This document shows positions 8,232 to 16,364 of a stretch of DNA of 64,000 bases, piece by piece. Both the position numbers and the translations under genes were made by a program. The stretch's first letter is position 1. Each line of letters starts with the position of its first letter. The DNA lies in assembly GCA_004556965.1 (NCBI GenBank), contig SFFE01000002.1:248001-312000 (forward strand), written 5' to 3'. The notes beneath the pieces were generated by a model, which did not search any database, was not told where the DNA came from, and saw only the letters and a list, made by a program, of their open reading frames with translations. The stretch is from Clostridiales bacterium (GTDB taxonomy: Bacteria; Bacillota; Clostridia; Oscillospirales; Oscillospiraceae).

Positions 8232-8855
8232 ATGCCGAAAGCAATTATGTACAACATGGCTGGCGAGCAGGTCGGCGAGGTTGCGCTCTCCGAAGCTGTT
8301 TTCGGGGTCGAGCCCAACGAATCCGTGCTGCATGATTCTGTTAAGAATCATCTGGCCAACTGCCGTCAGGGCACGCAGAGCGCTCTGACGAAAGGCGAAG
8401 TTTCCTACACCACCGCGAAGCCCTGGCGTCAGAAGGGCACGGGCCGCGCCCGCGCCGGCTACAAGGGTTCTCCCGTATGGACGCACGGCGGCGTCGCGTT
8501 TGCACCGAAGCCGCGTGATTACAGCTACACGCTCAACAAGAAGGTCAAGAGACTGGCGCTGAAGAGCGCGCTGTCCGCGAAGGCTGCCGCGAGCGAGATC
8601 GTCGTGATCGACGGTCTGCACGTCGAAGAGATCAAGACCGCCCCGTTCAAGGCGTTCCTCGATAAGATCGGCGTTTCCGGCAAGACGCTGCTGGTCACCG
8701 AGGCCGTTGACGAGAAGGTCATCAAGAGCTCCCGCAACATCCCCGGCGTGTCCAGCACCATCGCAACCATCCTCAGCCCCTACATGATCCTGAACAACCG
8801 CGTTCTGGTCATTGACAAGGCTGCGCTCCAGAAAATCGAGGAGGTGTACGCATAA
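8232..8855 (+). CDS. rplD: 50S ribosomal protein L4
   Basis: The 207-residue L4 lines the exit tunnel and in E. coli represses the S10 operon. Seen here are the WRQKGTGRARAG-KGSPVWTHGGVAFAPKPRDYS loop that inserts into the tunnel, and the C-terminal ILSPYMILNNRVLVIDKAAL. The stop TAA shares its last A with the ATG of rplW, so the two are translationally coupled. Confidence 0.97.
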   Translation: MPKAIMYNMAGEQVGEVALSEAVFGVEPNESVLHDSVKNHLANCRQGTQSALTKGEVSYTTAKPWRQKGTGRARAGYKGSPVWTHGGVAFAPKPRDYSYTLNKKVKRLALKSALSAKAAASEIVVIDGLHVEEIKTAPFKAFLDKIGVSGKTLLVTEAVDEKVIKSSRNIPGVSSTIATILSPYMILNNRVLVIDKAALQKIEEVYA

Positions 8856-9151
8856 TGAGAACCGCTTACGACGTCATTCTCCGCCCGATCATCACCGAGC
8901 AGTCGATGGAAGACCTCGACATCAAAAAGTACGTGTTCGAAGTTGCCCGTGACGCCGGAAAGATCGAGATCAAAAAGGCGATCGAAGAGATCTTCGACGT
9001 CAAGGTCATCAAGGTGACCACCACTACCATCCGCCCCAAGGAAAAGCGCGTCGGAGCCAATCCCTCCGGCATGACCGCTACCCGCAAAAAGGCTGTGGTC
9101 AAGCTCTCCGCCGATTCGAAGAACATCGAGATCTTCGAGGGCATGGTGTAA
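8855..9151 (+). CDS. rplW: 50S ribosomal protein L23
   Basis: The 98-residue L23 forms the docking site at the tunnel exit for SRP and trigger factor. The protein begins TAYDVILRPIITEQSM and has the usual KIEIKKAIEEIFDVKV core. The start overlaps the rplD stop by one base. Confidence 0.97.
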   Translation: MRTAYDVILRPIITEQSMEDLDIKKYVFEVARDAGKIEIKKAIEEIFDVKVIKVTTTTIRPKEKRVGANPSGMTATRKKAVVKLSADSKNIEIFEGMV

Positions 9152-9166
9152 GGGAGGAGAACAACA

Positions 9167-10003
9167 ATGTCTATTAAAACCTATAAACCCACCACGCCTA
9201 CCCGCAGACACATGACCGTCTCCGGCTTCGACGGCGTCGACAAGCACGCGAAGCCCCAGAAGGAGCTGGTGGAAGTTCTCAAGAAGAACGCCGGCCGCAA
9301 CAGCTACGGCCGCATCACCGTCCGCCATCAGGGCGGCGGCAACCGCAAAAAGTACCGCATCATCGACTTCAAGCGCAACAAGCTCGACATGAGCGCGAAG
9401 GTCCTGCGTCTGGAGTACGACCCGAACCGCAGCGCGTTTATCGCCCTGCTCGAGTATGAAGACGGCGAACGCCGCTACATTCTCGCGCCCGTCGGCCTCG
9501 CCGCCGGCGATACGGTGCTCGCGTCCGCCGCGGCCGATATCAAGCCGGGCAACGCCCTGCCGCTGTCGAACATCCCGGTCGGTACCGTGATCCACAACAT
9601 CGAGCTTTACCCCGGCAAGGGTGCGCAGCTCGTCCGCTCCGCCGGCGTTGCAGCACAGCTCATGGCGAAGGAAAACGGCATGGCGACCGTCCGCCTGCCC
9701 TCCGGCGAGTACCGCAAGGTCCGCCTCAACTGCATGGCGACGATCGGTCAGGTCGGCAACGTCGATCACGCGAACGTCTCCATCGGCAAGGCCGGCCGCA
9801 AGCGCCACATGGGCATCCGCCCGACCGTCCGCGGTTCCGTCATGAACCCGTGCGACCACCCGCACGGCGGCGGCGAAGGCAAATCGCCTGTCGGCCGTCC
9901 CGGCCCGGTCACCCCGTGGGGCAAGCCGGCTCTGGGTTACAAGACCCGCAAGAAAAAGAACCAGACCGACAAGTTCATTGTCAAGCGCCGTAACGCGAAG
10001 TAA
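9167..10003 (+). CDS. rplB: 50S ribosomal protein L2
   Basis: The 278-residue L2 is needed for subunit joining and peptidyl transfer. The family signature near residue 225 (MNPCDHPHGGGEGKSPVGR) includes the universally conserved histidine loop. Length is typical. It follows rplW by 15 nt with GGGAGGAG as ribosome binding site. Confidence 0.98.
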   Translation: MSIKTYKPTTPTRRHMTVSGFDGVDKHAKPQKELVEVLKKNAGRNSYGRITVRHQGGGNRKKYRIIDFKRNKLDMSAKVLRLEYDPNRSAFIALLEYEDGERRYILAPVGLAAGDTVLASAAADIKPGNALPLSNIPVGTVIHNIELYPGKGAQLVRSAGVAAQLMAKENGMATVRLPSGEYRKVRLNCMATIGQVGNVDHANVSIGKAGRKRHMGIRPTVRGSVMNPCDHPHGGGEGKSPVGRPGPVTPWGKPALGYKTRKKKNQTDKFIVKRRNAK

Positions 10004-10017
10004 GGAGGGGACAGTTA

Positions 10018-10293
10018 ATGAGCAGAAGTATCAAAAAAGGCCCGTTCGCCGCTCCGGAGCTCCTGAAGCGCGTCGACGCCATGAACAAGGCCGGCGAGAA
10101 GAAGGTCGTCAAGACCTGGAGCCGCGCCTCCACCATTTTCCCGTCCTTTGTCGGACACACCATCGCTGTCCACGACGGACGCCGCCACGTGCCGGTGTAC
10201 ATCACCGAGGACATGGTCGGCCACAAGCTGGGCGAGTTTGCGCCCACGCGTACGTTCCGCGGCCACGCTGGCAGCAAGACCGGCGGTAAGTAA
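10018..10293 (+). CDS. rpsS: 30S ribosomal protein S19
   Basis: The 91-residue S19 sits in the small-subunit head with S13. It begins SRSIKKGPF and contains RASTIFPSFVGHTIAVHDGR and KLGEFAPTRTFRGHAG. It is 14 nt after rplB, with AAGGAGG upstream. Confidence 0.97.
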   Translation: MSRSIKKGPFAAPELLKRVDAMNKAGEKKVVKTWSRASTIFPSFVGHTIAVHDGRRHVPVYITEDMVGHKLGEFAPTRTFRGHAGSKTGGK

Positions 10294-10305
10294 GGGGGAG
10301 GAAAC

Positions 10306-10653
10306 ATGGAAGAAAAGAAAACTGCACGGGCGCAGCTCATGTATGCCCGCATTGCTCCCCGCAAGGTTCAGATCGTCTGCGATATGATCCGCGGTCAGGA
10401 CGCCAAGATCGCCGAAGCTTATATGGCGAACACGCCGAAGGCCGGCTGCGAGCTCATGCTCAAGCTCCTCAAGAGCGCATGTGCCAACGCGGAGAACAAT
10501 TTTGAAATGGACCCTGACAACCTCTACGTCGCCGAGGCGTATGCCACGGCCGGCCCCATCCTCAAGAGAGGCCGTCCGAGAGCACAGGGCCGTATGTACC
10601 GCATCAACAAGCGCACCAGCCACATCACCATCGTCGTGGCTGAGAAAGAGTAA
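10306..10653 (+). CDS. rplV: 50S ribosomal protein L22
   Basis: The 115-residue L22 lines the exit tunnel. Visible are APRKVQIVCDMIRGQ, KLLKSACANAENN, and the tunnel loop around AGPILKRGRPRAQGRMYRI, where macrolide-resistance changes occur in other bacteria. Position and spacing are standard. Confidence 0.97.
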   Translation: MEEKKTARAQLMYARIAPRKVQIVCDMIRGQDAKIAEAYMANTPKAGCELMLKLLKSACANAENNFEMDPDNLYVAEAYATAGPILKRGRPRAQGRMYRINKRTSHITIVVAEKE

Positions 10654-10668
10654 GGGAGGAGGCAGAAT

Positions 10669-11577
10669 ATGGGACAGAAAGTTAATCCGCACGGCATGCG
10701 CGTCGGCGTCATCAAGGACTGGGATTCCCGCTGGTACGCACGCGATGAAAAGGTCGGCGATCTGATCGTCGAAGACTACAAGATCCGTCAGTATCTGAAG
10801 AAGACCCTGTATTCCGCAGGCGTCCCCACCATCGAGATCGAGCGCGACAGCGCGAAGGTCCGCATCTATATCCACTGCTCCCGTCCGGGCGTTGTCATCG
10901 GCAAGGGCGGCACGGAGATCGAGCGCATCCGCCTGTCCGTTGAGAAGATGATCGGTAAGCCGGTCGCCCTCTCCATCGTCGAAGTCCGCACGCCGGACAC
11001 CAATGCCCAGCTCGTCGCTGAGAACATCGCGGCGCAGCTCGAAAAGCGCATCGGCTTCCGCCGCGCCATGAAGAACGCCATGGGCCGCGCCATGAGAATG
11101 GGCGCCCGCGGCATCAAGATCATGTGCTCCGGCCGCCTGGGCGGTGCTGAAATTGCCCGCACCGAGTGCTATCACGAAGGCACCATTCCGCTGCAGACCA
11201 TCCGTGCCGACATCGAGTACGGCTTCGCAGAAGCTGCGACCACGTACGGCCGCGTCGGCGTGAAGGTTTGGATCTACAAAGGCGAGATCCTTTCCCAGAC
11301 GCTGCGCACCACCCCGCGCACGATGGATCTGAACAAGCGCGACGACCGTCGCCGCGACCGCCGTGACGGCGACCGCAGAGGCGGCAACCGCGGCGGCTAC
11401 AACCGTGATCGCCGCGACGGCAACCGTCAGGGCGGCTATCGCCAGGGCGCCGGCCAGAACGGCCCGCGTCAGGGCGGCTACCAGGGTGGCAACCGTCCGC
11501 AGGGCGGCTACAACCGCGGTCCCCGTCCGGCTGCTCCTGCAGCACCCGCTGCACCCAAGGAAGGAGGCAAAGACTAA
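10669..11577 (+). CDS. rpsC: 30S ribosomal protein S3 with Arg/Gly-rich tail
   Basis: S3 lies at the mRNA entry tunnel and has KH and S3-C domains (MGQKVNPHGMRVG, the KH loop GVVIGKGGTEI, and YGRVGVKVWIYKGEI). The conserved protein ends near residue 222, yet the frame continues to 302. The extra 79 residues are repetitive: RRDRRDG and RDRRDGN units, then GGY/QGGY/NRGG units, then a PAAPAAPAAP segment and GGKD. The tail is in frame and in the same GC-rich codon style, and its stop overlaps the rplP start, so it is not an assembly artefact of the reading frame. It resembles RGG-type RNA-binding low-complexity tails; its role is unknown. Confidence 0.96.
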   Translation: MGQKVNPHGMRVGVIKDWDSRWYARDEKVGDLIVEDYKIRQYLKKTLYSAGVPTIEIERDSAKVRIYIHCSRPGVVIGKGGTEIERIRLSVEKMIGKPVALSIVEVRTPDTNAQLVAENIAAQLEKRIGFRRAMKNAMGRAMRMGARGIKIMCSGRLGGAEIARTECYHEGTIPLQTIRADIEYGFAEAATTYGRVGVKVWIYKGEILSQTLRTTPRTMDLNKRDDRRRDRRDGDRRGGNRGGYNRDRRDGNRQGGYRQGAGQNGPRQGGYQGGNRPQGGYNRGPRPAAPAAPAAPKEGGKD

Positions 11578-12005
11578 TGCTGATGCCGAAAAGAGTGAAA
11601 TACCGCAGAGTCCAGCGCGGTCGTATGACCGGCAAGGCCACCCGCGGTAACACCGTTACGTATGGCGAATTCGGCCTGCAGGCTGTTGAGCCGTCCTGGA
11701 TCACTTCCAACCAGATCGAAGCGGCCCGTGTCGCCATGACCCGCTACACCAAGCGCGGCGGTCAGGTTTGGATCAAGATCTTCCCCGACAAGCCGGTGAC
11801 GCAGAAGCCCGCCGAGACCCGTATGGGTTCCGGTAAGGGTTCTCCTGAGTACTGGGTTGCCGTTGTGAAGCCCGGCAGAGTTCTGTTTGAGATGGCTGGC
11901 GTTCCGGAAGAGGTCGCCCGCGAGGCGCTGCGTCTGGCCAGCCACAAGCTGCCCTGCAAGACGAAGATCGTCAAGAAGGGCGAGACTGAGAATGGTGGTG
12001 AATAA
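11577..12005 (+). CDS. rplP: 50S ribosomal protein L16
   Basis: The 142-residue L16 helps shape the A-site and binds 5S-proximal rRNA. It begins LMPKRVKYRRVQRGRM and has TRMGSGKGSPEYWVAVVKPGR. The ATG at 11577 overlaps the rpsC stop by one base and matches the canonical ML-(L/M)-PKR start. Confidence 0.97.
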   Translation: MLMPKRVKYRRVQRGRMTGKATRGNTVTYGEFGLQAVEPSWITSNQIEAARVAMTRYTKRGGQVWIKIFPDKPVTQKPAETRMGSGKGSPEYWVAVVKPGRVLFEMAGVPEEVAREALRLASHKLPCKTKIVKKGETENGGE

Positions 12006-12007
12006 AG

Positions 12008-12202
12008 ATGAAGGCAAGTGAAATTCGCTCCATGTCCCCCGCTGAGCTGGAGAGCAAGCTGGTGGAACTGAAGAAGGATCTGTTCATGCTCCGTATGCAG
12101 CACGCTACCAATCATCTTGACAACCCCGTTAAGATTTCTGCTGTGCGTCGCGACATTGCCCGAGTCAAGACCGTGCTCCGCGAAAAGCAGCTCGAGCAGT
12201 GA
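12008..12202 (+). CDS. rpmC: 50S ribosomal protein L29
   Basis: The 64-residue L29 forms a helical hairpin near the tunnel exit beside L23. It has KASEIRSMSPAELESKL and the C-terminal VRRDIARVKTVLREK. It lies 2 nt after rplP. Confidence 0.96.
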   Translation: MKASEIRSMSPAELESKLVELKKDLFMLRMQHATNHLDNPVKISAVRRDIARVKTVLREKQLEQ

Positions 12203-12216
12203 GGAGGTAAGTGAGA

Positions 12217-12480
12217 ATGAACGAAATGAGAACGACTTCCCGCAAGACCCGTGTCGGCAAGGTTGTTTCCGACAAGATGGATAAGACCGTCGTTGTGACC
12301 GTGGAAGACCACGTCGCACACAAGACGTATAAGAAGATCATCGGCAGAACGTACCGCCTGAAGGCACATGACGAGAACAACGAGTGCCACGTCGGTGATA
12401 TCGTTCGCGTGATGGAGACCCGCCCCCTGTCCAAGGACAAGAGATGGCGCGTGGTCGAAATCGTGGAAAAGGCGAAGTAA
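12217..12480 (+). CDS. rpsQ: 30S ribosomal protein S17
   Basis: The 87-residue S17 is a primary 16S-binding OB-fold protein with RKTRVGKVVSDKMDKTVVV and RTYRLKAHDE. An upstream in-frame GTG at 12211 is too close to the AGGAGG site (12202-12207). The ATG at 12217 has normal spacing and is preferred. Confidence 0.95.
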   Translation: MNEMRTTSRKTRVGKVVSDKMDKTVVVTVEDHVAHKTYKKIIGRTYRLKAHDENNECHVGDIVRVMETRPLSKDKRWRVVEIVEKAK

Positions 12481-12492
12481 GGAGGCAACAAT

Positions 12493-12864
12493 ATGATTCA
12501 GCAGGAAAGTTATCTGAAGGTTGCCGACAATACCGGCGCCAAGGAAATCAAGTGCATCCGCGTTCTCGGCGGATCGAAGCGTAAATACGCCAGCATCGGC
12601 GACGTGATCGTGGCTTCCGTGCGCAAGGCTGCCCCCGGCGGCTCTGTGAAGAAGGGCGATGTCGTGAAGGCTGTCGTCGTTCGCACCAGCAAGGCTGTCC
12701 GCCGCGCGGACGGCACCTATGTCCGGTTCGACGACAATGCGGCTGTGCTGATCAACGGCGAAGACAAAAACCCCCGCGGCACCCGTATTTTTGGGCCCGT
12801 CGCCCGTGAGCTGCGCGACAGCGACTTCATCAAGATCCTGTCCCTGGCTCCCGAAGTCATTTGA
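12493..12864 (+). CDS. rplN: 50S ribosomal protein L14
   Basis: L14 (123 residues) forms an intersubunit bridge and binds silencing factor RsfS. Seen here: MIQQESYLKVADNTGAKEI and the signature VVVRTSKAVRRADGTYVRFDDNAAV. Operon position is standard after rpsQ. Confidence 0.97.
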   Translation: MIQQESYLKVADNTGAKEIKCIRVLGGSKRKYASIGDVIVASVRKAAPGGSVKKGDVVKAVVVRTSKAVRRADGTYVRFDDNAAVLINGEDKNPRGTRIFGPVARELRDSDFIKILSLAPEVI

Positions 12865-12876
12865 GGAGGGCGCATC

Positions 12877-13182
12877 ATGAACATCAAAAAAGACGATAAA
12901 GTGGTTGTCCTGTCCGGCAAGGACAAGGGCAAGGAAGGCAAAGTCCTTTCCGCCGATCCCAAGGGCATGAAGGTTGTTGTCGAGGGCGTCAATGTTGCGA
13001 CCAAGCATCAGAAGCCCAGAAAGCAGGGAGAAGAGGGCGGCATCATCAAGGTCGAGACCCCCATCTATGCCTGCAAGGTTCAGCTCGTTTGCCCGAAGTG
13101 CGGCAAAGGCACCCGCGTCGCCCATAAGATCACGGACGGCAAGAAAGCCCGCGTCTGCAAGAAGTGCGGCGCAGAACTGTAA
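12877..13182 (+). CDS. rplX: 50S ribosomal protein L24 (zinc-ribbon form)
   Basis: The 101-residue L24 starts large-subunit assembly. A KOW motif is visible at the N-terminus (DDKVVVLSGKDKGKEGKVL). The C-terminus keeps two CxxC pairs (CPKCGKG and CKKCGAE) separated by about 17 residues, indicating a zinc-binding ribbon. Confidence 0.96.
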   Translation: MNIKKDDKVVVLSGKDKGKEGKVLSADPKGMKVVVEGVNVATKHQKPRKQGEEGGIIKVETPIYACKVQLVCPKCGKGTRVAHKITDGKKARVCKKCGAEL

Positions 13183-13199
13183 GGAAAGGAGAGACTGAA

Positions 13200-13745
13200 A
13201 TGCCTACGATGAAGACCAAGTATGCGCAGGAAGTCGCTCCTGCGCTGATGGAAAAGTTCCAGTATAAGAGCGTCATGCAGATTCCGAAGATCGACAAGAT
13301 CGTGGTATCCGTCGGCTGCGGCGATTGCAAGGACAATGCCAAGGCTCTGGAAGCCGTGATTAAGGACATCACCGCGATCACCGGCCAGAAGGCCGTTGCC
13401 ACCGTTGCCAAGAAGAGCGTTGCAAACTTCAAGCTCCGCGAAGGCATGCACGTCGGCGTCAAGGTCACGCTGCGTCAGGATCGCATGTGGGAGTTCCTCG
13501 ACAGACTGTTCAACGTGGCGCTGCCCCGTGTCCGCGACTTCCGCGGCATCTCCGCCGACGCGTTCGACGGCAGAGGCAACTACAGCCTCGGCCTGAAGGA
13601 GCAGATCATCTTCCCGGAAATCGAGTACGACAAGATCGAGAAGCTCCGCGGCATGAACATTGCCATCATCACCACCGCGCAGACCGACGAAGAGGCACGC
13701 GAGCTGCTGAAGCTCATGGGCGCTCCGTTCGTCACCAACGCTTAA
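13200..13745 (+). CDS. rplE: 50S ribosomal protein L5
   Basis: The 181-residue L5 binds 5S rRNA and contacts S13 across the subunits. The frame extends upstream into rplX, but the ATG at 13200 follows AAAGGAG at 13185-13191 and gives the canonical MPTMKTKYAQEV start. NVALPRVRDFRGIS and FDGRGNYSLGLKEQIIFPEI are present. Confidence 0.96.
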   Translation: MPTMKTKYAQEVAPALMEKFQYKSVMQIPKIDKIVVSVGCGDCKDNAKALEAVIKDITAITGQKAVATVAKKSVANFKLREGMHVGVKVTLRQDRMWEFLDRLFNVALPRVRDFRGISADAFDGRGNYSLGLKEQIIFPEIEYDKIEKLRGMNIAIITTAQTDEEARELLKLMGAPFVTNA

Positions 13746-13760
13746 AGGAGGAGAAGAAGA

Positions 13761-13946
13761 ATGGCTAAGAAATCTATGATTCTCAAGCAGCAGGCGCCTG
13801 CAAAGTTCTCCACCCGCAAGTACAACCGCTGCAAGATCTGCGGCCGTCCGCACGCGTATCTGCGCAACTACGGCATCTGCCGTATCTGCTTCCGCGAACT
13901 GGCTTATAAGGGCCAGATCCCCGGCGTCCGCAAGGCCAGCTGGTAA
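13761..13946 (+). CDS. rpsN: 30S ribosomal protein S14, zinc-binding type Z
   Basis: The 61-residue type-Z S14 has two CxxC pairs (CKICGRPHAYLRNYGIC-RIC) for one zinc and ends PGVRKASW. The stop at 13944-13946 marks the left edge of a long palindromic element that separates it from rpsH. Confidence 0.97.
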   Translation: MAKKSMILKQQAPAKFSTRKYNRCKICGRPHAYLRNYGICRICFRELAYKGQIPGVRKASW

Positions 13947-14027
13947 ATTTCGCGTCACTCATCGTGAGCCGCGCTTGCTGTACACAAAGTACAGCGGCGC
14001 GCGGCGCACTTCGATTGACACGAAATT
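13946..14027. repeat. 82-bp long imperfect palindrome after rpsN
   Basis: The left arm (13946-13983) and right arm (13989-14027) are near-perfect inverted copies around the 5-nt loop ACAAA. The inner stem is GCTGTAC/GTACAGC, the middle stem GCCGCGC/GCGCGGC, and the outer stem AATTTCGCGTC/GACACGAAATT with one mismatch. The size and symmetry resemble a REP- or MITE-like palindromic unit, or a structured RNA, rather than a terminator, since no T-run follows. Confidence 0.7.
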
Positions 14028-14282
14028 CCCGGCGAAGCAACCAGTCAATTCCGCCACGCTGGTCTGGATTGCAGTGTGACGTATTGAAAGATACCCCCGC
14101 GCCCAGTTACCGAGCTGCCGCAGTAAGACACCTGCCAGTCCCGGTAACGCTCTAAAATTCTTTGGTTCTTTCTTATAAGAAAGAACAGGGATGACGAAAG
14201 GCCACAGGGAATCAAGCATTCATGTGGAACCTCGCCGCCCAAACCGAACATCGGTAACTCTAATAAGGAGGAAACAAACACT
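14028..14282. other. Rest of the unusual rpsN-rpsH spacer
   Basis: Together with the palindrome this makes a 336-nt gap inside the spc operon, where 15 nt is normal. It holds GTTACCG (14106-14112) pairing with CGGTAAC (14142-14148), and a perfect 22-nt palindrome at 14165-14186 (two 11-nt halves, no loop). The rpsH site AAGGAGGAAA precedes 14283. No open reading frame or clear promoter was recognised. Confidence 0.5.
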
Positions 14283-14681
14283 ATGCAGATCACTGACCCC
14301 ATTGCAGATATGCTGACCCGCATCCGCAACGCCGGCTGTGCAAGGCATGACACCGTGGATATCCCGAACTCCAAGATGAAGAAGGCAATCGCCGAGATTC
14401 TTCTGGAGGAAGGCTACATCAAGAGCTTCCAGCTCATTGATGACGGCACGCAGGGCGTTATCCGCATCACCCTGAAGTATCTCCCCGGAAAAGAGAAGGC
14501 GATCCAGGGCCTTCGCAGAGTCTCCAAGCCCGGTCTGCGTGTCTACGCCGGCGCTGACGAGCTGCCGCAGGTGCTCCGTGGCCTCGGCATCGCAATCATC
14601 TCCACTTCCAAGGGCATCATGACCGACAAGAAGGCGCGCGCGCTGCATGTCGGCGGCGAAGTCCTTGCGTTCGTGTGGTAA
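14283..14681 (+). CDS. rpsH: 30S ribosomal protein S8
   Basis: The 132-residue S8 binds the central domain of 16S rRNA and represses the spc operon in E. coli. It starts MQITDPIADMLTRIRNA and ends with GEVLAFVW. KGIMTDKKARALHVGG is the conserved C-terminal RNA-binding loop. It directly follows the long structured spacer, so an S8-binding regulatory site there is conceivable but not shown. Confidence 0.97.
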   Translation: MQITDPIADMLTRIRNAGCARHDTVDIPNSKMKKAIAEILLEEGYIKSFQLIDDGTQGVIRITLKYLPGKEKAIQGLRRVSKPGLRVYAGADELPQVLRGLGIAIISTSKGIMTDKKARALHVGGEVLAFVW

Positions 14682-14694
14682 GGGAGGTACAGAC

Positions 14695-15234
14695 ATGTCT
14701 AGAATTGGTAGAGCTCCCATTGAACTCCCGGCAGGCGTGGAATTCACCTGCAATGACAAGCACGTCACCGTCAAGGGCCCGAAGGGCGTTCTGGAGATGG
14801 ACGTTGTTCCGGAAATCGACGTCACCGTCGAGGGCAACGTTGTCCACGTCACCCGCCCCTGCGATGAGAAGAAGTACCGCTCTCTGCACGGCCTGACCCG
14901 CACGCTGATCCACAACATGGTCGTCGGCGTGACCGAAGGCTTCTCCAAGACGTTGGAGATCAACGGCGTTGGCTACAGAGCGGCGAAGGAAGGCACCAAC
15001 CTTGTGATGAACCTCGGTTATTCGCACACGGTCACCGTCGCCGAGACCGACGACATCAAGATCGACGTTCCGAATCCGAACCAGGTCGTAATCAAGGGAA
15101 TTGACAAGCAGAAGGTCGGCCAGTTTGCAGCAGAAGTTCGTATGAAGAGACCGCCGGAGCCGTACAAGGGCAAGGGCATCAAGTATGATTACGAGCATAT
15201 CCGCCGCAAAGAAGGCAAGACCGGCGCGAAGTAA
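14695..15234 (+). CDS. rplF: 50S ribosomal protein L6
   Basis: The 179-residue L6 sits near the factor-binding region. The ATG at 14695 follows GGGAGGT and gives MSRIGRAPIELPAGV. The C-terminal signature RPPEPYKGKGIKY is present. The frame is open further upstream, but only because it overlaps rpsH. Confidence 0.97.
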   Translation: MSRIGRAPIELPAGVEFTCNDKHVTVKGPKGVLEMDVVPEIDVTVEGNVVHVTRPCDEKKYRSLHGLTRTLIHNMVVGVTEGFSKTLEINGVGYRAAKEGTNLVMNLGYSHTVTVAETDDIKIDVPNPNQVVIKGIDKQKVGQFAAEVRMKRPPEPYKGKGIKYDYEHIRRKEGKTGAK

Positions 15235-15250
15235 TTGGAGGTGTGCCTGA

Positions 15251-15610
15251 ATGATTAAAAGACCGAATACAAAAGCGCAGCGCGTCAAGCGTCACCAGCG
15301 TGTCCGCGGTAAGGTTTCCGGCACTGCCGAGAGACCGCGCCTGAGCGTGTTCCGCAGCGAGAATCACATTTATGCCCAGATCATCGACGACGTGGCCGGC
15401 AGCACGCTGTGCTCCGCCTCCACCGTGGAAAAGGGCTTTGAAGGCAACGGCGGCAACTGCGAAGCCGCTGCGAAGATCGGCAAGCTCATCGCCGAGCGCG
15501 CCGTGGCAAAGGGTATTGAGGAAGTCGTGTTTGACCGCGGCGGCAATATCTATCACGGCCGTGTCAAGGCACTGGCAGATGGCGCCCGCGAGGGCGGCCT
15601 GAAGTTCTAA
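15251..15610 (+). CDS. rplR: 50S ribosomal protein L18
   Basis: The 119-residue L18 binds 5S rRNA. It has KRHQRVRGKVSGTAERPRLSVF, then IYAQIIDD, and the C-terminal VFDRGGNIYHGRVKALADGAREGGL. It uses the ribosome binding site TTGGAGGTG. Confidence 0.97.
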   Translation: MIKRPNTKAQRVKRHQRVRGKVSGTAERPRLSVFRSENHIYAQIIDDVAGSTLCSASTVEKGFEGNGGNCEAAAKIGKLIAERAVAKGIEEVVFDRGGNIYHGRVKALADGAREGGLKF

Positions 15611-15627
15611 CGGGAGGAGGAAACGAA

Positions 15628-16155
15628 ATGGCATATAACAATGACAGACGGGATCGCCGCAACCGCGACGAGGAACCCCAGGAATTCACCGAAAAAGTCG
15701 TTGCCCTGAACCGCGTTTCCAAGACCGTTAAGGGCGGCCGCGTTATGAAGTTCTCCGCTCTGGTCGTCGTTGGCGACGGCAAGGGCCGCGTCGGATACGG
15801 TCTCGGCAAGGCTGCCGAAGTTTCCGAAGCGATCCGCAAGGGTCTGGAGGATGCGAAGAAGAACCTGTGCACGATCACGCTGCAGGGTACCACCATTCCG
15901 CACGAAGTCATCGGCGAGTTCGGCGCTGGCAGAGTTCTGCTCAAGCCCGCCGCACCCGGTACCGGCGTGATCGCCGGCGGCGCTGTCCGTGCCGTGGTGG
16001 AAGCAGCCGGCATCCGCGACATCCGTACGAAGTGCCTGCGCTCCAACAACCCCGCAAACGTCATCGCTGCCACGATGCAGGGTCTGAAGTCTCTGCGCAA
16101 CGCCCAGCAGGTCGCTGTTTACAGAGGCAAGACCGCTGAAGAAATTCAGGGTTAA
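15628..16155 (+). CDS. rpsE: 30S ribosomal protein S5
   Basis: The 175-residue S5 affects decoding fidelity. VVALNRVSKTVKGGRVMKFS and the loop VGDGKGRVGYGLGKA are visible, then VIAGGAVRAVVEAAGI. A short acidic/basic N-terminal extension (NNDRRDRRNRDEEPQ) precedes the domain. Confidence 0.97.
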   Translation: MAYNNDRRDRRNRDEEPQEFTEKVVALNRVSKTVKGGRVMKFSALVVVGDGKGRVGYGLGKAAEVSEAIRKGLEDAKKNLCTITLQGTTIPHEVIGEFGAGRVLLKPAAPGTGVIAGGAVRAVVEAAGIRDIRTKCLRSNNPANVIAATMQGLKSLRNAQQVAVYRGKTAEEIQG

Positions 16156-16167
16156 GGAGGGGCAGAC

Positions 16168-16350
16168 ATGGCAAATCTGAAGATTAAGCTCGTCAAGAGC
16201 CTCAACGGCAGACTGGATAAGCACATTGCGACTGCTTACTCCCTCGGCCTGCACAAGATCGGCAACGAGACGGTGCAGCCCGATAACCCGCAGACCAGAG
16301 GTAAGATCGCCAAGATCGGCTATCTGCTTCAGGTCACCGAAGTTGAATGA
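16168..16350 (+). CDS. rpmD: 50S ribosomal protein L30
   Basis: The 60-residue L30 has LKIKLVKSLNGRLDKHIATAYSLGLHKIG and the IGYLLQVTEVE end. It lies between rpsE and rplO as in most bacteria. Confidence 0.95.
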   Translation: MANLKIKLVKSLNGRLDKHIATAYSLGLHKIGNETVQPDNPQTRGKIAKIGYLLQVTEVE

Positions 16351-16364
16351 AGGAGGGCCCCAAA

